Below are positions 22,449 through 32,190 of a stretch of 64,000 nucleotides of DNA, in pieces. The position numbers were made by a program, and so were the translations under genes. This DNA comes from Bryoerythrophyllum caledonicum (lineage: Eukaryota > Streptophyta > Bryopsida > Pottiales > Pottiaceae). The first letter of the stretch is position 1; every line of letters begins with the position of its first letter. The notes beneath the pieces were generated by a model. The model saw only the letters and a program-made list of their open reading frames with translations. It had not been told where the DNA came from and did not search any database. Where the stretch lies: assembly GCA_963971425.1 (NCBI GenBank), contig OZ020516.1:34150199-34214198 (forward strand). The letters run 5' to 3'.

Positions 22449-25400
22449 TTGGCATTCTGGATCATGGACTGCGGACCCATTTTATCGTTTATGAAGAACG
22501 GAAAATCAAGTCGATGGAAGCCACGCAAAGGTGTTCAAGTCACCCTAACTCACTCAGGTCTCTATTATGCTGGACGCGCAGTTGTTCAAAAAATCATTCT
22601 GAGAGATCCATGGATTATTCGTGTCAAGGTAATCGATGTTTCCGATTCGATGGAAATGCCCATTCCGTTCCCAATTGATGGACTATCCATGCTTCGCGAA
22701 TGCTCTGGCCGGTCAATTGATTGGGATGCGGCTGACCTGCGTCCATTTGCTATCATTGACGAACTCAATGAGGATCAACCGGAATCCATATTGCAACCCG
22801 TTGAGGATATCAAACCAGTTTTGTCGTTTCTGAACCTTCGTGACGGAATGAAGGTTGCCCTCCTTGTTGATGTCATGGGTCACAACTGTTGTGCAGGCGT
22901 TGGAGTTATCGACGAGTGCTCACCAAAGGGATCGTGGGAAGGGTTCCTAATTCCTCACAACTTTTTTCTGGTTGTCCGAGTCCAGACAGTAAATGTTAAG
23001 TTCTTCACTCATACCGCATACTGCGAGCTCCCTGAGGTGATCACGCTTGGTGACACGGTGGGTAACCTTGTTCTCTGGAGTGGCTATCGAGTTCGTCCCA
23101 TGCGTGTCAGTGACGACACTGGATACTCCTCATCTGATGAATATTGAGTGAGTGAGATGTCAGGCGCTTCGGATGACGACGATCGCAGGGACATAATCTA
23201 TGATGAGAGCACTTTTCAAGTGTCCACAGGATTCAATGTGGATTCAGGAAGCGACTCCGAAGCATATCAAGAGCGATATGAGGACGTTCCGTCGGTTTGC
23301 AGCCGACGTTCAACTGATCAACCACCGATTGAAGCAACCTTCCCTTCAGGGGTCAATTGTGATCAATTTCAGTATCCGGATCGACCACAATGGAGGAACA
23401 AGTACTGCCATTTGCTCGACAATAATCTCGCTTTAGTTGGGCGGGCGATGATTCAAGTTTGTCTCCCGCATGAAGCATGTGATGCGGACGTTTTGGGCGA
23501 CACTGACGTTGGCGTACTCTTTGTTTCTAAGCATGAGAATCTTCAAATGACGACGCTGCGCTGGAAGATTTTGCACACGCGCCTTGAAGGTGGTCCACTG
23601 CTGTCAGAGTGCCTCATCTACTGCTCTGAGCACAATCAAGCCACATGTAAAGATGACGGGCTTGAGGGGGTGGCCAAAGATCCATACAGAGGTATGAAAC
23701 GGAAGCTTAAGCAGAAGTGCGATGTTTCTGTTACCAAGTTTCAACGCCTCCAGTCCAAAGATTCTTGTCAACTTGTTAGTTCGAAAAAGTGTTGTTCGAG
23801 ACGATGCTCTCAGATTTTTCTTTGGACGGACACTTGTAGAATCCGCCAGGAGTTCTACTCCTCAAGCTTTGAGCAACGGCGTGAAACTGCGTACGCTGTT
23901 CAGGGCCAGCTTCACAATGTTCCTGGCTTCCAGAAACCCTTCATAACTCTGCATGGTGTCGACGTTTGCAAAGTTGCGTGGTTTCGCATTCATGGCGTCT
24001 CCAAGTCTGCATACTACAAGTATAAATCGGATTCATTGAACGGACGCGTAAATGGTGGTCATGGAAATGCGGGAATTCTGCGCCCCAGGTCTCAGACTGT
24101 TCAGGCTCGTGGGACCATTTCCAGAATCATCAACGATAATGCAGACCACATGCCAAATGAGTTTCGAGTCATCGGCAACAAGAGGGTTGCATCTCTGATG
24201 GTTCTTCCTGCTGCGATGGACTGGAATCATCTCCGTGATATGTCCAACTTGGTATGGTTTAACATTATTACTACTTGTACATTTGACTTGCTCATATATC
24301 CCATTGTGTCGGCTGGTAGCCGATGCATGTCTATTTTTGCATCTCATTAATTCTACTTCATTAGTCTTGATCGCTATCTCTTTCGATTCGAGGTGAACTC
24401 TGAATGTTGTGTCAAGCCGATTTCGCAATCTGCTGTTAGTCGATTGAAACGGAAGTTTTTTCGGAACGTTGAAGTGAAGGCCGTGGGTAGCAACTTTTCG
24501 AGATGTACCGAGTGTGACTATCTGGTTGAGTTTCTAGCCAAATATCCTCGCGGGTCCGACGAATGGCAAGCACTGCATGATGATCGGGCGAGGCATCTCA
24601 ACTACCAAAGTGCTTGCCGTAATGTGTACTCCGGATGGACATCTCAGTCCATTAATTACCCGTCTGAGTTTCTCTGCATTATTCACGACAAGATGGACAC
24701 TTCAAAGACGGTCATTCGAAGAATACAGCGGATTACGAAAGCGACCGCAGGTCTTGGACAGAGATCCTATTTCATGTACTGGCATGCTTACTCACGGTCA
24801 CGGCGACGGTGCGTATGCGCATTACTCCACGTCTTTATGGCCTGGGGACTCCAATTTCACAATTTCGTCCATTTGCCGTATTCTTCGGGCATTGGAGCGC
24901 CGACCTGTGCGTGAGTCAAAGTAGCTTTTTACATGTCCACCTCAGAATTCGTTCTTTGAATCTTTACTCCATGGTAAATCTAGATGTAGTTCGTCGATTC
25001 CAGAAGCTAGGGGCGATCCCCTTCCAGTTTCTTCGCTCGCTCAACCGGAAGTTAAGCTTCCTCGGAAACTGTATCTCCAACTTGATAACTCTGCAAAGGA
25101 TAACAAGAACAGGTTCGTCATGGCCTTCTGTTCGCTTCTCACAGCCAGACGAATTTTTAAGGAAGTGACTATGGGATTCTTGATTGTCGGCCACACTCAT
25201 GAGGACATTGACGCGCATTTTAGTTACCTTTCAAAATTCATCAAACCGAAAAACATTTACTGCTTAGCTGACCTCATGAAATCTTTCATGGACTCTCAGA
25301 AGACAGTAGCATTTATTCCTGAACTTGTTCAAGAGGTTGCTGATTTCAAAAGTTACATTGCTGATTTCCATCACGAAGGCAAGAATAAGCTTGTTGGCCT

Positions 25401-26568
25401 TGGTGAGATGCACCTTTTCAAATTTTACGTTGAAGAGGAAGGTGAAGATGCGGGATGGCCGGTCATGAGATACAAGAGAAGTGCGACGGATTCATCATGG
25501 CTCCCTCCAGGTGAGGCTCATTTGTTTTTGTCATCGTTCTGTTTGCATTCATTTTCTGCTGATTTTCTTGTTACTTATTTGTCGGCTGCCAGCCGACGGA
25601 TTTTACCTTTGTGCTTCTTTTGTCCTTCATTCCTTCCATTTCATTGTTTTCTTGTCTTTGTCTAACTTTTTTGTATATTGCATTCAGATAAGCCTATGAA
25701 GATGTGGACGGCAGATCAATTCGGGAATCCTAACCTTCCGATTGGTGATCCAAAACCAGTACCCTTCAAGCCGCTTTGGGGTGACGTTCATGTCAACGAA
25801 TCGAAGCGAAACAAGGAGAAGGAGGTTGCAAGAGCGACTGGAAACAACGAGAAGCAGTCCTTTATCAAGAACGGTATTGCAAAGTATATTGAGTTCTGGA
25901 AGACAGGCATGGCTCGAGACAAACGATATGCCGCGGATATGGAGCCTTTCATTGATTATTGGGAGCGTCTTTTACAACTAATATTTGGTCCTCTCCCGCC
26001 AAACCCCGATTGTCTGCAAGAAGGATTCTGGCCGAAATCGGACTGAATGCGTGATCATGCTCGCGCAGCGTCACAGCCGGATGCAATTATTTCCGGCTTG
26101 GATGTCACACCAGAAGATGAGCCTGACGCTTACCCTTTCTGCGGCCCGGAGATGAGCCGTCCGAAATTATCCTTCAATCCATTTCGTGATGTTCTCGTTG
26201 GTGATTTTGTACTCTACCGACCTTGCACTGGGCATTACCTTCCTGTGTGGATGGGCCGGGTACTGGAGTGCGTCAACCACAGTCCTGGGGATTCCTACGG
26301 AAACTTTAAGGTTGAATGGTGAGTTCCACTCACGACCAAGAAAGATTCTAAGAAGATCATCGGGAAGGAGTGTTGGAATAGGCGGTGGGAGCGTGAGCAC
26401 AGGGATCCAGATATTCAGAACTGTAGTATCGTTCTCTTCTCGCATCACTACCCGTCTCATAATAAACGTGGGCCTCCAAAGACCCACCGTATTCCACCTG
26501 AAGCAACGAGCGCTGCAATGGCTTGTTTGGAGGCTGGTGGCATCTCTGTTCATGGCAGTAGCGAATGA
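22449..26568 (+). pseudogene. Transposase-like gene (HTHEDID family), decayed
   Basis: Exons read 22449-24251, 24393-24910, 25004-25510 and 25688-26568, with GT-AG borders and consistent phase; introns 1 and 3 each contain a palindrome. The N-terminal part carries a beta-rich module ending LGDTVGNLVLW, like the DUF8039 domain of plant transposon proteins. Then come CCSRRC cysteines, HGVDVCKVAWFRIHGVS, NGGHGNAG, FSRCTECDYL, FLCIIHDKMDTSKT, GMLTHGHGDGAY, LQLDNSAKDNKN and FLIVGHTHEDIDAHFS. This order matches a widespread transposase-like family (DUF7869-type) with probable acidic catalytic residues in DKMD, LDN and HTHEDID. Damage: in-frame TGA at 23145, 26044 and 26320, and a one-base frameshift near 24762. 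The reading frame otherwise stays open for about 1,300 codons. The first ATG is at 22464. Confidence 0.7.
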
Positions 26569-27073
26569 TATCATTTTCTTGGTCGGCTGCCAGCCGACGG
26601 GTTGATGTTTTCTGCAATGTAATTCGTTCATCATATATTAATTTGAATGCTGCCTGGAACAATAGTATCTGCCCGTCTTTCGGCCATTGATACATTTTTC
26701 AAGTAACTCATTTGTCATGATCTCAGTCTGAGTAGTTGGTGTTATTCTTGTCGGCTGCCACCCGACAGCCTCTATATTTTGCATATGCAGTTCGATCCAT
26801 TTTTTGTGGTCAAAGTCTTCGTGCGTGTGAAGGAAAGACTTAAATCTGTGGCACGTGTGTTGCTCAGTATCATAATGACGAGTAGATGGGTAGTTGTACA
26901 TGAGTAATTATTGTTGATGCGCAATTTGCGGCAAGTGAATTATAAATTCACGGATTCACTGTATGTGAAGTATGTCATTGTGTTCAGTTGTTTTTGTGTA
27001 TCTTGGTTTACATTTGCCACAGGTTGGAGTGATTTCTTCTTTTCTTAGTCTGATTTTGTTTCCAGCCGACGAC

Positions 27074-27508
27074 ATGGTTGAGACTCGTAGTATGGCGCTT
27101 GTCAGGAGAGCGAGAGAGGAAAGGGAGGAGAGGGAGGCAAATGAGGCCAGAGTTGCCAGGGAGGCAGAGTCTCAGAATAGTATAGTGTCTGAAAACTCTG
27201 TGGATAGCACTGTTCCGTCGACTGACGTTCATGAGGAGAATTGGAACGAGGAAGATGACGAAGAGGAGTCCAACCACGATGTCGATTCAGACGACGATGG
27301 CGGTCAGCATGTCGTTGCACAGTTGGGATGCTCTGATGAAGATGACCTCCACTGCAATGGATCGGACGAGGTGGACTTGTGGGCTACCGGAAACTTTGAC
27401 AGCGATTTGTTTTCAAGCTTTTCGGGTAATCCATTTGAAACCGGATGCGACACCGGTTCAGACGTGGACTCCGATATGTACGCTCCTGCATGGCGTAAGA
27501 ACTGGTAG
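27074..27508 (+). CDS. Small acidic protein
   Basis: 144 residues starting MVETRSMALVRR. A basic/Glu-rich helix-prone N-terminus (EEREEREANEARVAREAE) is followed by an acidic Asp/Glu/Ser-rich region (NEEDDEEESNHD, DSDDDGG, GCDTGSDVDSDMY). TATAAATT lies at 26941, about 130 bp upstream. A degenerate palindrome half precedes the ATG, and full palindromes at 26582 and 26750 separate it from the transposase-like gene. I recognise no domain. The acidic Ser/Asp style resembles residues 230-280 of the neighbouring transposase-like frame, which may mean common origin or shared function within the element. Confidence 0.5.
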   Translation: MVETRSMALVRRAREEREEREANEARVAREAESQNSIVSENSVDSTVPSTDVHEENWNEEDDEEESNHDVDSDDDGGQHVVAQLGCSDEDDLHCNGSDEVDLWATGNFDSDLFSSFSGNPFETGCDTGSDVDSDMYAPAWRKNW

Positions 27509-28748
27509 ATGTGAAGTGTAGTTCAGCTTGTAAATAGTCCTCTGCAGTTGCTTTTCTCTAATCGATTTTCGAGACTGTTGCCATCTATGGGGCACCTCCA
27601 AATGTAACATTTATTTTGACTAAAATATTGTGCTCTATTCGGATCTTATCCTTGATGTACTTTATTTTAGTCAAGCTTGTTTTACCTTTCTGTTTTGATG
27701 TTGTGCTTTGTAGAATGCTGTGTATAATAGAATTTTGTTATCAATGTATTCTCTTGATGGTCGTTTATATATGTTCAATATTTTACGTGCTGCCAATTGG
27801 CAGTCATCTTTTTATGAAACCCACTTCCTCTTCTTTGTTTCTGTCTTCAAATTGATCACTTGTATTGCATTACCCACTTTGCCGGACTTACTAGATGGAT
27901 GTTTTTTTCACAACATTCTGTTGGCAGGATTTCATTCTTTATCATTGAAGTTCTTCTTGTCGACTGCCAGCCGACAACCTTTTTTTATTTCGAGTTTGGA
28001 GATCATCTGTTTGCCCTTCTTACTCGGGCCTTTACTCTCTTAGTGTTTCCCTAATTTTTCAGGAGATCATTCTGCCATCTGCTACTATATTTGCAAGCTG
28101 CCTGCCGGGAGCCTTCTTTGTTTGTAGTCCACTAAAGTCTCTGTTGTCCGTCGGCTGCCGGCCGACGTCTGGACTCGTAGGACAAACCACGTTCTTTGTT
28201 TTCATGTTGACCACCTCTCATTGCTTCATATTTTTGGTTTAATTTCCAAATTATCACCTTATTTTTCATCCCATTTTTTAAATAATTTGTTTGATCATTG
28301 GAGTTTTTTTACTCACCTTTTTTGATCATGAGATTTCTTCTATATAAATATTCGGTGATTCTGATTCCTCCTCTTTCTTTGTCGGCTGGCCCCCGACCTT
28401 TAATTCTATCTTCGAGAATCCTTAGGGCATATGGACATTCTTTAGGATTCAAGGAGAATATTTAGGGTCTGGGAGAATATTTAGGGTCTACGGAGAATCT
28501 GTAGGTTTTTGGAGAATCTTTAGATTTTGTGGATTGACAGCCAACGCTTAAAGTTAAGGATTCTAGTGGTTTTGAAGAGACTTTATTATGATATGAGACA
28601 GTTATTATAGTTTTGTGTGGGACAATGTTTGGTGGCACGCAATTTCGAATGTATATGTTTAGGATTTAGCCCATATTTTCTTGTTTTTTTGTATGATATA
28701 GGAAATGAAATCCGAGTCTAAGTTTTTTTTTGGTCCATAATTGATCGA
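27509..28748. other. 3' flank of the palindrome block
   Basis: No gene recognised. Three palindromes (27959, 28150, 28381) lie here, then a short run of similar phrases near 28430-28530 (GAGAATATTTAGGGTCT, GGAGAATATTTAGGGTCTAC, GGAGAATCTGTAGG) with a period of about 20 bp. The last about 120 bp (28650-28774) resemble 32270-32375. Confidence 0.6.
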
Positions 28749-29189
28749 TTTGTCCATATTTAGTTAAATATCCGTTTTACCAATAAAGTTTTTTTTGGTT
28801 GGTAAAGCTATTAATCTAATGTTGATAAAAAGTTTATTAAAAGCCTTACTAAATCATGTTAATAACTTCACTCCTACAACCTTTATTTGTAGCTTGGGTG
28901 CCATGCTAATGGAAAATTTGGATTAATTCCAAGCTTAATTAAAAGTAGTCGAAAACCATATTGATAATTTCACTCCTACAACATCTATTTTGCAGCTTGG
29001 ATGCGATGCTTGTAACAATTTGGAAAATTTTAGGAAAATAGCTTCAGTTCCATGCTAATAAATTTTTTGTTTTAAGCCTAAGGTTTATTAAAAGTTATTT
29101 TTTAACTGTATTGATAATATACGCCTACAGCATTTGTTTTGCAACTTGGGTGTCATACTTATGGCAATTTGAATTAAACCCGAGTTTTA

Positions 29190-30502
29190 TTAACCCCTAA
29201 AGGACCAAGTGTCAAAAATGGGCTTTTTGAAAGTTCAGCCATGTTCCTATGGTGTCAATTTCCAACATTCCACTTTGAAGTTTTTACTGTAGAAGGGCAT
29301 GATTAAGACCTTAGTGGGAGAACCATTTTTCCTAAATCTGACATACCGTAGGTGAACCTCTAGTTTGGCACCTCCATGCCGAACAATTAATTAAAGTGAC
29401 TAAAGGTCATTTGGCATCCAAAATAAAAATAAATTTGTTTTTGGCAAGAAATCACAAATTATTGTATTTAGCACATTTGACGACCGTGGGGTTTGAAGCC
29501 AAGACCTTGGGGTTCTAAATCAAAGCCTCCATGCATGCACATCCTTGAAGGGAGGCTTTTCCAAGTCCCACTCCCCTTGATGTCTTCCAATGTGACAAAA
29601 TCTATAAATATATAGTTTCTCTAGTTTCGGCAATTTCATAAAATATTTTCCCACTTAATTCGGCAAGCATTTTTCTAATTAATAAACACCAAACTAGAGG
29701 TTCACCTACGTTAGAATGAAAAAGTTATAGGGTTTTGAATTTCAAATGGGGATAGCGGGCACTCCGGGCACCTCCAAAAACTCTTGCTAAGACATTCTAT
29801 TGATGGTGAGGTTTTCAATATCAGCAAGTAATACTTTTTCCCTTCATGTTTTCAAAAAAATTCTCGTGCTTTAGTGAAAAATAGCATATTAATCCAAGTC
29901 AAACATTTTCACACATTGTCCGGCAAGGTACCAGAAAAAACTTTTTTCTTTTCCATATAAAACTTAGAGATCTTCATATTTTTGACTTTTTTTTTCCACA
30001 ACAATATGTAGAATAACTCTTCTTACTGACCATTTGGATTATCAATATAAAACATATTAACTTCACAAAAAATTAAAAGGCAAATTGGCAATTTTTGAAC
30101 CTCTACTCCTTGCACAATTGTTTTGAATATGCTACACCCCCTCCTCTGCCTCTAAAATTTGGTGTATAAGGAACTAACATCATGCTTAACACAATGATAA
30201 TGGGTTTAGACCTTGTGTAGTGCAAAAAATTGACACCAAGTGAAGTCAAAGTCTCCAGATCCAGTTAACATGGGGAAGAAAATGAACCATTTGCTTGACT
30301 TCAAACACTATAATTTTTCAATTTGTGCGGTCAAAATTTATGAATTTTTTTGAGTATCTTACTGAATAAGTCTGAATTGAAATCCTACGGTCGAAGCTAC
30401 CTAGAAATCAAATTTTTTATTTCCTTCTTTATTTATTGCACTAGAATCCAACTATTTTGAAGTGTTTTTGATGTGAAAATGTCACGGTACATTTGGGGTT
30501 AA
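29190..30502 (+). mobile_element. TTAA element, 1.3 kb, inserted in satellite
   Basis: Bounded by TTAA at 29190-29193 and 30499-30502, with ends TTAACCCCTAAAGG and, as complement, TTAACCCCAAATG. The flanks rejoin into a satellite unit (GTTTTATTAAAAGCG). No long ORF; non-autonomous. Its interior is a diverged inverted copy of the next element (30816-31741), for example GGCAATTTTTGAACCTC here versus the complement there. Confidence 0.85.
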
Positions 30503-30815
30503 AAGCGTTTCAAAACCATGTTGATAGTTTCACTCAACAACATTTATTTTGCAGCTTCAATGCCATGCTTATTGCAGATTTGAAATAAACCTAAGTTTTA
30601 TCAAAAGTCTTCGTGAACCATCTTCACAATTTCACACCTACATCATTTATTTTGAAGTTTACATGCCATGCTTACGGCAATCTTGGTTTTAACCCAAGGT
30701 TTTAAAAAGCCTTACTAAACCTTGTTGATAAATTTTCACTAACATCTGAATTTGCAATTTGGATGTCATGCTTATGGCAAATTTAGTTTAAACCCAAGGT
30801 TTATAAAACGTCCTT

Positions 30816-31741
30816 TTAACCCTTAAAGGCCCAAGGCAATTTCACACCAAAAACACTTCAAAACTGCTCATTCTAGTACAATGAGTAATGAGGTAATCAA
30901 AACCTTTTATTTCTACATCCAACCGTAGTATCTATATGAAGACTTATTCATTAACGTCCTCACAAAATTTCATAAACTTTGACCGCATGGATTGAAAGAT
31001 TATAGTGTTTGAAGTAGAGAAAACCGTTCTTTTCCTTCCATGTTTTGAGTGGATCAGCAGACTTTGACTACACTTGGTGTCAAATTTTTGCACTACACAA
31101 GGTGTGAAAAAATTACCATCATGTTAATCATGATGTCATTTCCTTGAACACCATTTTTTAGAGATAGAGAAGAGGTGTAGCATATTCAAAACAAATGTGC
31201 AAGGAATGGAGGTTCAAAAATTGCCAATTCACGTTCTATTTTTTTGTGAACTAAATATGTTTTAGTATGATAATCCGAATGGTTTACACCACATCTTGTA
31301 GTAGAAAAATAAAAAGGTTTACACCACATCTTGTAGTAGAAAAATAAAATGTAAGAAATTTGAAGATCTCTAAGTTTTATGTGGAAAAGAAGAAGTTTTT
31401 TTTGTATTGTGCCCGACAAAGTGTGACAATGTGTGAAAATGTTTGACTTAGATTATTATGCTATTTTCCACTTAAGACATGAGTTTCTTTTTAAATGTGA
31501 AAGGAAATAATATTATTTTCTAGTATTGAAAATCTCACATTCAATAGATTGCCCTAAAATGTCGGATATATGATTTTTTTCATAAAATGTCAGATTTAGG
31601 AAAATATTGGACTCACACGAAGCTTTTAGCAATGTCCATCTACAATTGAAATTTCAATAAGAAATGTTATAAATCAACACCATAGGAACTTGTCCAAACC
31701 TTCAAGAGTCCTGAGGGGACTCTTGGGCCTTCAGGGGTTAA
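30816..31741 (-). mobile_element. TTAA element, 0.93 kb, inverted relative copy
   Basis: Bounded by TTAA at 30816-30819 and 31738-31741; ends TTAACCCTTAAAGGCCCAAG and, as complement, TTAACCCCTGAAGGCCCAAG. Inserted in the same satellite, 314 bp from its relative and in opposite orientation. Short ORFs only. Superfamily could be piggyBac or Kolobok, both of which use TTAA. Confidence 0.85.
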
Positions 31742-32190
31742 TTGTGTTGATAATTCCTCTCCTACATCATTTGTTTTGCAACTTGGATGCCGTGATTATG
31801 GCATATTTGGATTAAGCCACAGATACTTTAAAAGTCTTTCTAAACAAGTTCAATGTTGATAATTTCACTTCTACAACATTTATTTTGTTGCTTTGGTGCC
31901 ATACTTATGGAAAATTTGGTCTAAACTCAACTTTCATTAAAGGCCTTTATAAACCATGTTAACAAATAACCTCCTATAACATTTATTTTGCAGCTAAGGT
32001 GCAATGCTTATGGCAGATTTTTGGATAAAGCCCATGATTTAATAAAAGTCTTTCTAAACCATGTTGATAATTTCACTTTTTAAACATTTATTCTGCAGCT
32101 AAGGTGCCATACTTATGACAAATTTGGTTAAAACCCAAGGTTTATTAAGAGCCTTTCTAAGCCATGTTGATAATTTCATAACAACATTTA

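Larger units (their letters stand above)
12252..28397. repeat. Dispersed 17-bp palindrome, about 21 copies
   Basis: Consensus GTCGGCTGSCAGCCGAC: two 8-bp arms around one central base. Starts: 12252, 12458, 13229, 14251, 14800, 15726, 16770, 17864, 19303, 20735, 20765, 20885, 22423, 23291, 24308, 25581, 26582, 26750, 27959, 28150, 28381. Weaker halves lie near 20939, 21059 and 27056. Most copies have 0-2 changes. They sit in introns and intergenic gaps, except 14251 and 23291, which lie within open reading frames and vary mainly in the centre. Spacing is irregular (30 bp to 1.6 kb). Outside the block I noticed only a degenerate version near 32990. Confidence 0.92.
12049..28774. mobile_element. 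Candidate 16.7-kb DNA transposon of unknown family
   Basis: A perfect 26-bp inverted repeat starts at 12049 (CGGATATTTAACTAAATATG onward) and ends at 28774. It encloses every full copy of a 17-bp palindrome (first 12252, last 28381) and two divergent gene clusters: ParB/methyltransferase-like plus four NIF-like genes leftward, a transposase-like gene and an acidic protein rightward. Caution: diverged versions of both end sequences occur at about 32350 and 32927, and sequence just outside the left end (11862-12048) resembles 32430-32926. The 26-bp repeat may therefore be subterminal or belong to an adjacent repeat. No clean target-site duplication was found. Genes are intron-containing and show frameshifts and stops. 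Confidence 0.55.
28831..32190. repeat. About 100-bp satellite array, interrupted twice
   Basis: Diverged tandem units of about 100 bp containing ACCATGTTGATAATTTCACT, CATTTATTTTGCAGCTTGG and TGCCATGCTTATGGCAAATT. Units occupy 28831-29189, 30503-30815 and 31742-32190; the gaps are the two TTAA-flanked insertions. Rejoining each gap at TTAA restores an uninterrupted unit. Confidence 0.85.

Noticed and set aside
12252..28397. CRISPR-like array
   Set aside because: Spacing is irregular (30 bp to 1.6 kb), copies lie in introns of eukaryotic genes, and there are no Cas genes.
12049..28774. Endogenous large DNA virus or Maverick/Polinton
   Set aside because: No capsid, packaging ATPase, protein-primed polymerase or integrase seen; a transposase-like gene is present.
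12049..28774. LTR retrotransposon
   Set aside because: The end repeats are inverted, not direct, and there is no gag-pol.
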